Shown piece by piece: positions 32,855 through 49,591 of a stretch of 62,500 nt of DNA. The position numbers and the translations under genes were made by a program. Within the stretch, counting starts at the first letter, position 1; the number at the start of each line of letters is the position of its first letter. Origin of the DNA: Cristatella mucedo (taxonomy: Eukaryota; Bryozoa; Phylactolaemata; Cristatellidae); NCBI GenBank assembly GCA_009760855.2, contig WPIO01000027.1, positions 2,235,001 to 2,297,500 on the forward strand. Reading direction: 5' to 3'. The notes under the pieces were generated by a model. The model saw only the letters and a list, made by a program, of their open reading frames with translations. It had not been told where the DNA came from and made no database searches.

Positions 32855-33012
32855 AAATACTTGCACTTCATCACCTGAGGTAGCGGATTTGAGTCCAGCA
32901 GCCGGCGGAGAGCGAGCACCGCAAGCGGGAGCAGCAGCCGCCGCCGCCGCCGAGGCTCTTCAGCTGCTCTATGCAAATGAGGCTGTTGAATCAGCTGACC
33001 TTCGCTTCACTT
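32855..33012 (+). mobile_element. SINE-B with GCC-triplet expansion
   Basis: 'cacttcatcacctgagg' and 'gatttgagtccagcagcc' (head and B box), then a run of GCC triplets (32936-32952) in the place of the normal body, and an intact tail 'aatgaggctgttgaatc' plus 'agctgaccttcgc'. Confidence 0.65.
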
Positions 33013-33184
33013 TATATCACCTGAATCTGCGCTTGTTGCTACAATCGCAACTACTGATACGAAAGTGTTGCGTCGGCCTCGACGTCGGGACAGAACTTGG
33101 CCGCACACCACACAGCACACGTAGCGGCGCTAACAGCAGCCGGCCGACGCGCGACGAACACGAAGAAGTGACAAAAAGGCCGAT

Positions 33185-33262
33185 TTAATGGCCTCGAGGT
33201 CAAGGCTGATTCAACGGCCTCATTCACATAGCGGCAGAAGAGCCTTAATGACTATCGTATGA
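33185..33262 (-). mobile_element. SINE-B 3' half, minus strand
   Basis: Minus strand: 'gtcattaaggctcttctg', 'ccgctatgtgaatgagg', 'ccgttgaatcagcc'. It lies 170 bp from the plus-strand copy at 32855, in opposite orientation. Confidence 0.65.
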
Positions 33263-33329
33263 CTATTATACGACTATAGCCGACTACTTCCTTGCAGCGA
33301 CTGTCGCACGGCTCGCACCCGCACGGGCT

Positions 33330-33890
33330 CACGACTCAGCTCAGCTCAGCCGCTCCGACTCCGGGAGCGCAGCAGCCGCTCCGGTCGGCTTTTATGCTGC
33401 GTCGGCCTTGGGTTATCGCACGGCCGGCTCCTGGCCATTAGAATTCCGGAACCGCGAAGAATGGACGTCCGGCCATAATCTGGCCGATTGCGCGCGCCGC
33501 CCTTCGACTGCGCCCGTACGCGCTCGTGCGCGTTCTCACGTCCGCGCTCGAGAACTCGCGCGAGCTCGCCTGCACCTCTGTCGGCAGTCGCGCAAAGCAG
33601 CACGCCGAGCGCCGAAGAAACGGCGGCGGCGCAACGTGCGCGCCAATCGGCGGCGGCGAATCGAGGGCGCATTGCGTCCGCTCGGCGGCGGCGGCGGAAA
33701 AGCGAATTTCCGATGACGGAGGAAGACTGCCGGCCGAGGCAGTGGCAAACGTAGGCATAATTGGCCACGGACCGCTGGAACACAAGTGCGAGCGGCGGCA
33801 GCTAGAGAAAAAGTAACGACTGCGAGTCGGAACTGAAAGCGAGAGCCAAAATCGAGGGCAAGTGCAGAGCAAAGCAAAAGCCACCGTAGC
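33330..33890. other. CpG-rich block, possible CpG island or promoter
   Basis: Very high CpG density, with alternating GC-rich words (gcgcgcgccgcccttcg). At least six overlapping open frames of 88-148 codons on both strands, which the composition explains. No recognisable protein. A TATA-like 'cttttatgc' lies at 33389. Confidence 0.35.
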
Positions 33891-34640
33891 GCTAGAGGTT
33901 AAGAAGACGAGGCTGACACGGCCGCGGTCATTCAGCTGCTGAGTAGACGATGGGTGGGGAAAGTCTTAGGAAGGTCTGGGACTTGCAGTCGCAGCGATTA
34001 TTTTTAACTTTCATCTCTCTTTAGCCGGAAGCTTCAACCGCGACTCTAGCGGCTGCTAGAGAAAGTTGGCTAAATCTCTCTGTGGTAAAGACCGTATTGA
34101 CGTAAAGGCTTAACGATATCATTTTTGGCAGCCCGGCCAAATGGTAGGTGCATCAGTTACAGTCAACTATCAGCTAGCGAGATCCTTGCATAGTTTCTTT
34201 TGGGTAAGCAGCCCACTTTCTGGGGGGGAGAGCAAACGAGTCGATTGGCCGCGGCAGTCGTCTTGAGTACTGTATTTCATTAGGCGTTCGGCAGTGGTAA
34301 AAGACGGCCGCCGCACGTGGAAGACTGCCGCTGCGGAACCATGGCGGAAAGTCTTACTTTTTCTCCGATAGAGATTTGAAGTAACTAGTTCTACTTGACT
34401 AGCTACCTTTACTTTTGATGCCCGCACAAAATGGTTGGCGTGGATTGTCAAAGAAGCCAGACAGAAATGATCTCATTTTGAAAATAATAATCAGAATTTC
34501 TAGATTCTTCCAAAGTTACATACACGTAGACATCTTTCTGGGTATTTAGCATGTGCTAGAGAGGAAGGATGTCAGCAGATTATTCGCTAAATTATGTGCA
34601 ATGCCAGCATGATTCTACATAAAACAACATTCCCTAAGAG
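33891..34640. other. no gene seen
   Basis: No repeat or coding signal recognised. Confidence 0.35.
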
Positions 34641-34671
34641 GAGGAAATAGAACAATATTGGGAACGGGCTA

Positions 34672-35420
34672 GTTTTTAACTTTCTCTGTTAAATTACGCT
34701 CGAGGGTAAATATCGTGACGTCAGTCGGCAGCGAGTTCCGGGCTCAGGGAGCATACGAACTTGAGGTACCGTCACCAAAGAATTTACTAAACTAGTTTGA
34801 GGCGCAGCTGAGCGATCGGACTCTCTAACTGTCAAGGCCGGAAGACAGAAAAATAGTGAGTTCAGTGGCTGAGCCAGAATTTTCATCCAGGGCAAGACCT
34901 GCAAAAGTAAGCCGGCCAGACCAGCAATTAATGAAAAATATCGCGTAAAATCACAGCGTTTATTCAATGCGAACGGACAGGTTACTCATCGAGTGGAATT
35001 AATGCATAATTCCTACTTAGGTGACTTGCCTCGATGGAATGCACGAAGGAGTTTCTAGTGCATGTAAAAGCTGGTTACATCTGGGTAGATAGGATAGCTT
35101 AGATTGAACTTGGGAGATACAAAGCGGGAGAGTAAACTTGTGAAATAAGAATTCGCAGAACTAGGACTAGATCTTGAGTCCCCCATAATTCAAATGCTAA
35201 CCGTATAAAAGTTGACGTTGGCATATAGGCTGTTATTTCCCATTAGGTTATGTTTTAAATTACTACGTTTCGACACCAGTAATGCCAAGAATTGATAGGG
35301 GTTAAAAAAAGTACTCGGCGATCAACCTTATCAAATATTGAATGCAGACCCTGCTAAAATAGCAGAGTTAGTCAATATTCCTAGAAAGATGATTACATAA
35401 AATCCCTGACTGCTGCATAA
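34672..35420 (-). mobile_element. decayed LINE, minus strand
   Basis: 'gtcggcagcgagttccgg' (34723), 'ctcagggagcatacgaac', 'gtaagccggccagaccag' (34905), 'gatcttgagtcccccata' (35169) and 'gatcaaccttatcaaat' (35319) follow the order of the 20702 copy. A MITE end (34863-34902) interrupts it. Confidence 0.6.
34863..34902. mobile_element. end fragment of hAT-like MITE (family of 49592)
   Basis: Starts 'cagtggctgagccag', then 'attttcatc' and 'gggcaagacctg'. This is the reverse complement of the right end of the element at 49592-49863, which shows that these are true element ends rather than chance. Confidence 0.5.
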
Positions 35421-35458
35421 TCGAACAACAGTGATTGCTGGATAAATAGCAGTGCCAT

Positions 35459-35464
35459 TTTATT
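35459..35464 (-). terminator. possible polyadenylation signal for NUAK
   Basis: AATAAA on the minus strand about 690 bp after the NUAK stop codon. It is the first perfect hexamer I noticed downstream. It is uncertain because the distance is long. Confidence 0.25.
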
Positions 35465-36147
35465 CCTCATTGTGCCAGACGAAATAGCACCAGCCAGCTA
35501 ACTTCCAAAAAACACTGGCTTGGACCACCAGCAGGTAGTGGCTAAACGCTGACATCTATAAGATCTTTAAACGATCTGGATAACTAATTATTGCAACTAG
35601 AAAATACAGGAATGATATTCAAGCTAGAGCAGACTCTTTGAGCCACGTCACAAATGTGGGCTAGCACAGCAACCTGCCATGGCATCAGAAAATCGTACTC
35701 GATATCAGACACAAGTTTTGTCGTCACAAGACACGGCAACGAGGAGCTGGCGATTGCACCATTAGGAAACGTATCCCAGTGGCAGCAGCCCAAAGGCAGC
35801 AGGTTTACTAGCTGCCTGGCCAGCTAATGCCATGGGTTTGGGCACCTTTCTTCTTTGCACCGAAAGAGTTTGGAAGGTGTTTGGGTCCCATCAAGCGAGA
35901 CTTCTGGATTGTCAAAGCTTTTTATAACCTAATCCTTACTTTGATAAATTAGTTGGGCTGGACGGCCCAATGTGGTGCTCTTTCAGGGCTCGGACGGTAA
36001 CACTGAGCTGCAGTCACCATTTGGAAGCCATTTCAAGCTGCCACCTCAAGCCTGTGACCATCTGTGCCTTGAAATCTATATCGCCATTGAATCCCTGTGT
36101 GACAGCTGCATCGTCCAGCTGCCTGGAGTATTCAGTCTTGATGGCAC

Positions 36148-41594
<5,447 letters not shown>

Positions 41595-41655
41595 TGCGGG
41601 CGTACGACGCTGATGTGGCTGGCGGCACCTGCGACCGCCGCGAACGCACAACGAG

Positions 41656-41688
41656 GAATGAGCAGTCGGCCCGCGCCCCGGCTTATAC
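41656..41688 (-). promoter_or_regulatory. NUAK core promoter: TATA box and initiator
   Basis: On the minus strand GTATAAG at 41682-41688, and an initiator-like CTCATTC with its A at 41659, 28 nt downstream of the first T of the TATA box. The predicted transcript would have a leader of about 65 nt before the ATG at 41594. Confidence 0.55.
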
Positions 41689-41773
41689 GTGCTGGCCGAT
41701 AGGTGGCGCAGCAGCGCACCCGCATGCGGCTAGCTGATGGCCCTCTTGGCGGCTCGTGCACGGCGGAACCTTG

Positions 41774-41782
41774 TGATTGGCT
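41774..41782 (-). promoter_or_regulatory. CCAAT box (NF-Y type) upstream of NUAK
   Basis: AGCCAATCA on the minus strand, about 120 bp upstream of the predicted start site, which is a usual distance for NF-Y sites. Confidence 0.5.
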
Positions 41783-42061
41783 GACTTGTGAGAAGTGACC
41801 CTAGCTTCCTCCACCCCTTTCCTTGCAGCCGAGTAGACATGGGCCGCAAATCGACCGAGCTGCGCCAGCCTGCCAGTGCCTGCAGTGCAGTGCAACTTAT
41901 GCCAGAGGTGTGATGGTTGAGTAGGGGGTTACCATAAAGTTAGGCGGCCACTCTGACTAGCCGTTAAGAGTAGGAAGCAGTAGGGTAGGGAAGCTGTGAG
42001 GAGTGAGAGCGAGCATCAAACCCAGAAAGCCACGGCTTGGCTGAGCATTGGACTGCTCCAC

Positions 42062-42215
42062 TTTGGCACTCCCCCCCCCCGAGGTAGCCCGGTCCGAGCT
42101 CCAACAGGTGACCCTGTAATCAGCGGCTTTCCCTGCAATAATGATTTTAAATATGTGGAGCCTACGCTGATGCAGCAGTCCATGAGTCCAATGCTCTACC
42201 TTGAAGGCTAGACAT
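42062..42215 (-). mobile_element. possible tRNA-derived SINE, minus strand
   Basis: Minus strand has an A-box-like 'tagagcattggactcatg' (about 42178-42198). A weak B-box-like 'gagctcggacc' follows about 90 nt later, then a G/C run (42070-42079). It is not the same as SINE-A or SINE-B. Confidence 0.3.
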
Positions 42216-42439
42216 GAAGAGATCGGCCGCTGCACTTGGCCAGGGACTTGCACCACGGGCGAGGCTGAGCCCGCCTCGGCAGCCTGCAAGCCATACAGCC
42301 CAGCGACTCCGACAGCCGAGGCGATAGTCGAGGCTATCCACGTGGGGTGGGCCGAGCGACGAGTTGGTAGGATTCCGATCTCTGGTTTCAGGAGTCGTTG
42401 AAGCCGGGGACTGCGCTGGCGAGCGAGCACTTTCCATTT

Positions 42440-43660
42440 AGCGCTAGCATACTCATTTAGGTGTTAAGCACTAAGTAGAATAAGTCAGGCTGACGGTTCT
42501 CACAACTTCTGCTCGGTCGGTCAGAATGGCTGAATGGCTGGCGAAGACCCAAGTCTGCTACATACGATCCCTTGCCTTGCCAATCGCCCGAATGTTGCGA
42601 CAAACTGAAAAGCTGGAGTTCGGCTTAGCTTCGTCGGCCAGTCAGTCGGTAGTCAGAGTGCACCACCAGTGGCGACTACAGAGCCAAGCCCGACGTTCAA
42701 GAGGCCGGATGGACAGTCTTCAAAACAACCTCGGCCACACGCGTGCGAGCGATCCTTTCGGTGTGGCCCTTGCTGCCGGGTAGGAAAACAGCTTGGCGCT
42801 GGAGACAGTTGACGCCTGCCACCAGAATCCGGTCCTGATCCACACGAAGTGTCAGCTCTGGTGGTTAAGAGCGTACACGAGTCGATTAGGTCTCGTCCTC
42901 GACCTTGAGCTGAGAGCCAGTTATTACCTTAGCAGCGACGGACTGGGTGAACACAACAAGCAACAGCCAGCAGCCGCGTATGCAGTCTCACACACACGAA
43001 CTTAATCGAGTTCATACTTGCTCTAACTCCAACCGATGGCGAGGGTGGGGGGACATCGCTGAGCCGCTGTCAACTGGTTCGTGAGGTGACAGCGGCCGAC
43101 TCCGTACCGACAGAACGTGCCCACAAGGTGCTATCCGCCGGCTGTTGCTTGAACTCCAGACCTAATGCGTCAGCCGGAAAGCAGCGGCCGTTGGTTGACA
43201 TGTGTCCTGGGCTCCGAAGAGAATCCTAACATTCCAGCACGCACGAGAACGTGAACTCTGCTCAACCTGGCTTCCAAACGAAGCTTTGTCCTAAGCACAT
43301 CCTTGCTACTGCGTCCACGAGCTGCTGTCGGGTACTTCCGGGTGTTTCCGGGCGGTTTTCGGCTGTGCAACGGCTGGCCACGTCGACGCAATTATGCCCA
43401 AATGAAAACGACCACAGACTCAGTGAGCGCCACAACTTCCCTACCTCTTCCGCTTCTAATAACTGTAGCTACTTGAACGGCACGAACGCTTCTGTCGGAC
43501 GTACCTAACCGCTGGTTTTACGGGGCCCTATGACTACAAGTCGGACGGAATTCGCGCTTCCGGGAAATCCTCATTCTTTGCGGATTTTGGCTCGGAGCTC
43601 GGATTTTCCGGAATTTTGCCTGTTTTGGCTGACCTGAGTCCTAAATAAACTTTGAAAAAT
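42440..43660. other. no gene recognised
   Basis: An 85-codon frame at 42526-42783 (+) and several others have no recognisable features. This lies upstream of NUAK. Confidence 0.35.
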
Positions 43661-43694
43661 TTCCTTGTATGCCGCCCTTTGCTATTCTACCCCG

Positions 43695-43780
43695 CAGCAA
43701 TAAGTAGCTTTGATTGAATTCGAACCCAGACGGGTGCTACCGGTGGATAGGAACAGCCAGCTAACCCTCCTTTAGCAACT
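43695..43780 (-). mobile_element. possible tRNA-like SINE head, minus strand
   Basis: Minus strand 'gggttagctggctgttc' followed about 35 nt later by 'gtctgggttcgaattc' (B box). Spacing fits an A/B box pair, but no tail is identified. Confidence 0.3.
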
Positions 43781-43789
43781 GGTACAGCA

Positions 43790-45930
43790 TCTGCTGGATA
43801 CGTCATTGCACAGCATGCCCACTTAAGACATCTCGTCACGTCCGAAACGCCTAAATCTTGCAACTCTGGCAAAAGAAAGCGACTGCCTGCAGTTCTATCG
43901 GCGGTTGATATATCTGTCCCAAATTCTCGTCAGCTTTCCAGCAAGTAAGAGGAACGCTATTTTGCAAATTATGCTATCTTTCGGTTGACCTAACCCACCG
44001 ACAAGCTGTCTCAGACCACATGGTTTCGAAATAGCTTTGCTAAAGAATACGTGCTAAAGTTAAAGTTGACATTACAAATATCCTTACTGCCCCTGACATT
44101 AGAGTGTTGAGCCTCGCTCTCATTTTATGCAGCTGCCGTAGCTCGGCGACCGAGCCTCGCACTCGGAGTTACGCCCGCGCCTGTTCCCGGCGCTAGCTCT
44201 GTCTAGTACGAGTCGAACGCGACGCTATTCATCTCACAAATAATGTTGATCTGTTGCAGATTACAATAAAAGATGCTGCTGTCGCCGAATCCTCGGCGTC
44301 CGTGGCTCGTAGCCACTTTTTTCTTGGAGCGCTTTGTTCAGGCAGGCATCCCTAAAGGCGGAGCTATAAAGTTGAACAAATTCCAGAGAAAACACACCAA
44401 ACAGGGAATTGCCATGCCAGCACCCACCCATTTCTAACGCTCTCTAACACCAGAGAACATAATTATCTTAACGTGTATGCGGTACAATTCTTAATAATTG
44501 TATTTAGCTTTGTGCTCGACTTCAATGAGCTTTTCCTTTTATGCGATGATCTGCCGGTTAAATTTATTTTACGCTGAATTAAATTTCTCCTGCGCACTAC
44601 ATTAAGGATTGCTGGTTTCACCTGAATGTTATTACTAATAATTGAATTTTATTGTACATACCCCCATGATGATTTTGAAGAGATGCCTATATTTCTTCAG
44701 CTGCTTTTTACCCTTTTTGCGAAGAATTTCTTGCGAAGGTTTTAGTACATTTTCGTGGGTCATGGTATTATTTTTTAGATTCCCTCTGGCCGTGCCAATG
44801 AGCGATGATTTTATAGATTAGTTGCTGTGGAGCTCCAGTTTTTTTTACTGATAAATAGAGAGAAATAAAATCTGCAAATAACCGCAATAAAAACGTAACT
44901 GAAATTGGGAAAAAATTATGTCTTCCATCCGCATTTACCCACTCCTACGGAATATGATTTCGCCAACCGGGAGCCAAGGCCGCTAGGTTCTGCAACTGAA
45001 GGAACTGCATATAAATAGATTGGTGCAATTGCGTGGCTAGTTTCCTTCTATTAGTATCCTCGCCGGGCGCTTCACTCTTCAGTTTTCTCCTCTCCCTCAC
45101 TCCTCGCCAACAGAATTCCTGTCCATCGCCGGGAGGGATAATCCAGATCTCTGACGGCCGCTGGCTATTTGCATCCTATTAAAGGTAGTGCGGTCTACGG
45201 CTGGCGCTGCTGCCGCTGGAGCGACGGGTCTGGACACAGCTAATAGGAAACCTCTACAGCCAACTGGGCCCTAGAGGGGCCTATCAGAGCTCAGAGGCCA
45301 CTGTTTTCATTATGCAATCATGCATGCTGCTCAACCTTATCGGCTTATTGAAGACTGTGTTTAATAATTTGAGGCCATCTCGAGCGGTTTCGACCAGCGG
45401 AGCTCGGCTCTAGAAAGCTAACGGGCCCGCCGCAATGAAGAGTTAAATCCATTAGAGGAGCGGCACGGTGAGGAGCGGCACTCCAAACCAGGTGCCCGAA
45501 CCGATCGGACGGAGAGTTTTACTACTGCAGCTTTACATCCTCGATGCGTCAGCAGCCCAAGCCAGGGCAGCTCTCATCCAAGAGGATAAGCAGCGGCGGC
45601 GGAGGCGAAATTCGTCGGCGACAAGAGCGGAGGAGCTGAAAACCGATGGCTAATTCTCAGCTGCGTTTACCGCGGCCGTCGGTTCTGTTCGCACAGTACG
45701 TCCTTCTCTTTGCAAGCTGTCAGATTTAAGAACGGGGGGGGGGATGGGCAGGGGAGGTTGGGGAGGGTGGCCACGGCAGGTATACATGGTGGGTGGCCAT
45801 TGATTCGCCCAGAAACATTCTCTGGATGCTCATACGCTGGCTTGCACTGAGAGGATGTACTACCGGAGAGGAGGCAGGAGGCAGCCGAGCGATTGAGGAG
45901 ATGCGACTTTACAAAAGCTGGAGTTTGCCA
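43790..45930. other. no gene recognised; includes a G run
   Basis: AT-rich from 44240 to 44990, GC-richer after 45060, with a G homopolymer at 45733-45742. Open frames are under 110 codons with no recognisable product. Confidence 0.35.
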
Positions 45931-45938
45931 TAGTACTG

Positions 45939-46097
45939 GTTTAGCCCGTCGGTTAAGGTGCTCGCCTCGACCAAGGTCAAGGTGCATTGATTCGACGACT
46001 GAGGTAGTGGGCTCGAGCCCTTAATGGCATATGTGAAGCGCCTAAATAGAGATGAAGATCTCTTTGGGCCCTATACAGACTAGCTACATTGTATTTT
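45939..46097 (+). mobile_element. SINE-A, best full-length copy
   Basis: A box 'cggttaaggtgctcgcc' (45950-45966), B box 'gtgggctcgagccctt' (46007-46022), short linker 'aatggcatatg', then the LINE-type tail 'tgaagcgcctaaataga', 'gaagatctctttgggcc', 'ctatacag'. A tRNA-like head plus a LINE tail marks a SINE that borrows the LINE's reverse transcriptase. Confidence 0.8.
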
Positions 46098-46119
46098 AGC
46101 TGCGGCTAATCAGTGTGAC

Positions 46120-46310
46120 CCTGGTTGTGACCCCAAGGATAGGGCGCTCGTACTTCACAACCCAGGCCAAGCGTTCGAATACTGCAGCAGATAATTATAA
46201 TAAAGACAATAATAGTTGCACACGGCAAACTGACGTGGCAGCCGTTAAGGCTCTTCTGCCGCTATATACTGTGCATGATACTGGGGAATCAGCGGAGCCT
46301 ATGTTTTAGG
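46120..46310 (+). mobile_element. SINE-B, interrupted body
   Basis: Head 'tagggcgctcgtacttc' and 'acaacccaggccaagcg', B box 'ttcgaatactgcagc', then an ATAATTATAATAAAG stretch in place of part of the body, and 'ccgttaaggctcttctgc', 'cgctatatactg'. Confidence 0.65.
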
Positions 46311-47078
46311 CAGAGGGCGTCACTATTACTTTGCCTCCAGAGAACCGAGCTTAAAGATCGAGAGGCAATCGTCAAATCATCCTCACTTGCACGCATGCGC
46401 ACGATCCTTTTAGCTAAAAAAAACAAGAACTGGAGTGGCTTTAGCAGTCACTGGCCCACGATGCCACATAGGAAGCAGTATGGCTGCTACTGGAGATCGG
46501 GGACAGTCGCACTTTATCTTGGCCCTGAACTGCACACAGATGTATAGATGCGCTCCAGCAGTTTACCTGCGTGCACGAGTCATTAAAGCTCTCTACTGCT
46601 GTGAACCGAAGCCTAATTGGTTGACTCCTGAATACAGAGGGGCTTTGAGCGACTCAACTTCCTTCGGGTAGCGGCCGTAAGACGTCGATCTAGAATCTGC
46701 CCTCGAAAATGCTGCACAGAAGAAGTGAAGAAAGCCATCGAATGCTTGGAGACTTCTCGCTGAGCATCTGGTGCTGCTGACATATACAGTTAGGCATGTG
46801 CACTTCATAAAGCCTTACACGTGACTATTTATCGACGGTCCACGAGGAAGCTGTCGTTATCAACCCGCTTCACATTGGTACACATTATCCGAGCTAAGGG
46901 ACTCACCACACTCCGGGCACTCCGGGAGTACGCTATACGGCGATCGCTATCCCTTCTCGAAGCTCTTTCCTTCTAGACCAGCATCAGCAAAATGGAGTCG
47001 GCATGCATCAACGCTTCAGGTACAGGCACGAACAGCAGGTTGAGTTCGCACGTCTAAATGCCACAAGCCAGTCTCACC
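46311..47078. other. no gene seen
   Basis: Short open frames only. Confidence 0.35.
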
Positions 47079-47089
47079 AGTTATAGAGC

Positions 47090-47305
47090 GAGCACGGCGG
47101 GGCGAAGCTCGAGGATTGGCGAGGGCGAAGCTCGAGGATATGCGAGGGCGAAGCGTGAGGATTGGCGAGGGCGAAGCGTGAAGATTGGCGAGGGCGAAGC
47201 GTGAGGATTGGCGAGGGCGAAGCGTGAGGATTGGCGAGGGCGAAGCTCGAGGATTGGCGAGGGCGAAGCGTGATGATATGCGAGGGCGAAGCGTGAGGAT
47301 TGGCA
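47090..47305. repeat. 23-bp minisatellite, about nine copies
   Basis: The unit is 'ggcgagggcgaagcgtgaggatt'-like in two variants (gcgtgagg, gctcgagg), with occasional 'atatgcgagg'. The minus-strand frames of repeating RFALANP are artefacts. Confidence 0.9.
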
Positions 47306-48180
47306 CTACGTTGCCAGATGACACAGCTGAGCTCTGAATGAGTAGCGATTAAAAACAACGAACTCTCGGACGCCAATCTAGAACCCCAGGTAGCCGCAAC
47401 GAACAAACCGGACGTTAGGCAGGAGCGATAACGCGAGTGCAATGCTAATTAAGCGGAAGTGGTATCTACCTCTAGCCACGTGAGCTGGCGCATCGTTAGC
47501 GAACGCAGTGCTAGGTCCCGCTGCCCGGTACGAACGTGCCGCCGGGAAAAAAGCACGTCTGGCGTTTTTGCAAATGACGTGGAGTCAGCAGAGGCCATTG
47601 AGAGCGGTTCAGCCCTGAATAGCACACACAAACTCGACATGTCAGCGATTCTGAAACGATGGCTTCAGATGCCTGGGGGCTCTTATGGGACGGCCATCCT
47701 AGCTAGTGTAGCGTAGCGGCAAGTCCAACTTATCAAGTACCATCGAAGTTTTCTACAGTGAAAGATGTGCCCGCCTCAGTGACTACCATGCCATGCATGA
47801 CAATGGGTCGGTGGCGATATCTTGGAACTCAATCACCAACAGTGCCCTCTCCTAAATGCCACAGCGGCAAGATTGCGATTCGTCGACTAATATCTCAGTC
47901 TTCGAGCATGGCTATTGTAGTGTTGAAACCAATAATTTCGACATGCTGCATCCAAGCTGAGCTGTAGCTTACAACGGTCCTCCATTTTATTCATCTGAAT
48001 TTCAGACATTGGCAAAGTGGCTAGAGTTCCTTCCTATGATCTCTCCACGATATGTGAAGGCAAGTGGTGAGGCAGAGAGGGTGGCTAATGCAGGAGCAGG
48101 GATGCGTACAACCATCTTGCTCTGCTAATCTACGGCGACAATTGTGGTTGAAAATGGTAACTCTCCTAGCCAATACACCT
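47306..48180. other. no gene seen
   Basis: Short open frames only. Confidence 0.35.
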
Positions 48181-48199
48181 GTTCCTCACAGCATTCGAT

Positions 48200-48402
48200 A
48201 CTCCGTGTACATTGTCCTCTGCCGTGCTTTTTCGTGCTGATGCTGTCCATGCTATCACTAATCATGCTGTCCATGTTATCACTAACCATGCTGTCCGTGT
48301 TATCACTAACCTATCTGCTTCCCTTGCACCCTACGCCAAGTGCATTGAAAGAGAGAAGTTTGTCCGAGGGCGCTATTCAAATATCATCATTATTATTATC
48401 AG
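48200..48402 (+). mobile_element. LINE 3' tail with a tandemly amplified segment
   Basis: Three 24-bp units (catgctgtccatgttatcac type, 48247-48310) amplify a part of the LINE 3' untranslated region. They are followed by 'gccaagtgcattgaaagag', 'gtccgagggcgctattc' and an ATT tail. Confidence 0.65.
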
Positions 48403-48782
48403 TTAAATTGCTAAAGGGTCGCACTGTCGCCAAATGACTGAGAGCTGATGCTATAGCAGCGCCATTGCGACCAAAACCGCCTGAATCACTCTTCCGTGTA
48501 ATTCGAGAAGTCTAAGGGCGATACCGTATGGATCATTACAGGGCGCCATGTGGGGAAAGCTATAACGTGCCTCTGTGCCGGTGCTGTTCCCCGACAGCGG
48601 CAGGACTCGGTGGCTGCGTTGTAGCGCCAGCTCCATTGAAAGCGTCCGCTCAGACGCCATCGGTCAGCCATTAAAATTCGACCGTCACCATGGGATGAAA
48701 GCGATGAGTGCTGCGGTGGCTATCGTGCTTCATTATCACGAACCTGACAAGCCACACGTTCCTCCAAATCGCCAGCCAATAA
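48403..48782. other. no gene seen
   Basis: No repeat or coding signal recognised. Confidence 0.35.
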
Positions 48783-48951
48783 GTCGACTCCGCGTATAGT
48801 AAGATTGGATATAGGAGTACTCCTCGTGTAAGACTAGCAGTTCTGTGTCCCAGATTTTTTCACTCAACATTCTCACTCCTCCTATGAGAACACTCCGAAT
48901 ATAAGAATGCCCATATGCCGGCCTGAGCGTATTCTTATACGCGGAGTAGAC
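48783..48951. mobile_element. palindromic MITE-like element, 169 bp
   Basis: Terminal inverted repeats gtcgactccgcgtata (48783-48798) and, reversed, gtctactccgcgtata (48936-48951): 15 of 16 positions match. The inside repeats the motif 'actcc...tataagaatg' in both orientations, with the palindrome ggagtactcc at 48814-48823. No open frame and no clear target duplication. Confidence 0.65.
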
Positions 48952-48959
48952 CGAACGCA

Positions 48960-49400
48960 CACGGAATAGCTGTCAGTAAATGCTGACTACCATAGACGAG
49001 GAGTCGGAGCGACGTGAGGTACCATGTGTCAGAAGCAGTTACATTGGCAGCAGTGAGTGCTTACTCACGTAACGCCTTCGCGGTTCGGTAAAGGCGATTA
49101 ATATGTAAGCATTAATAGTTACCTTGCAATTGTATATCTATTTGTAAGAAAATCGCAGGGCGGTAGAGCTCCCAGTTGAGCCCTTAGCCCTGTCCGAATG
49201 CAGACCTGCAATCCTCGGTGGTAAATAGGGTGACCAGCGAGTAATGATGAGTGATGCCGGAGCAAATTTTTCTGCTATACAAAGCACATGGCATGCGACG
49301 GCTTGCTCGAACCATCTCCTTGCAGATAAAAGCCGGTCGAAGGCTAGGGGTAATCGCTCTAGGGCAAACCGATACTCGTGAATAACCCCTCCCACCCCCT
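48960..49400. other. no gene seen
   Basis: No repeat or coding signal recognised. Confidence 0.35.
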
Positions 49401-49404
49401 CGAG

Positions 49405-49510
49405 CTTGTCAGAGAGAGGTTTGTGGACTCAAGCCATGCAGCCAATGTAAGGCGCCTGGATGGAGATTAAGTTCTCTAAGGGCGAAATGCAAATGAATTG
49501 TATATGTTTA
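49405..49510 (+). mobile_element. SINE-A, 3' part
   Basis: B-box-like 'gtggactcaagccatg', then the tail 'taaggcgcctggatgga', 'gattaagttctctaagg', 'cgaaatgcaaatgaa'. Confidence 0.65.
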
Positions 49511-49591
49511 TAAGCCAGCGTGTCCTCTTAAGAGGAAAGCAGGCAAACAGGCCCCGCCGAGCTATGATGGAGCTCATTGGTGGAGTCCACC

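Noticed and set aside
33408-33884. Several 88-148-codon frames in the CpG-rich block
   Set aside because: Overlapping frames on both strands are expected at this base composition; none has a recognisable family feature.
41952-42430. 157-codon minus-strand frame upstream of NUAK
   Set aside because: It overlaps a possible SINE, has no domain, and the frame on the opposite strand is equally open.
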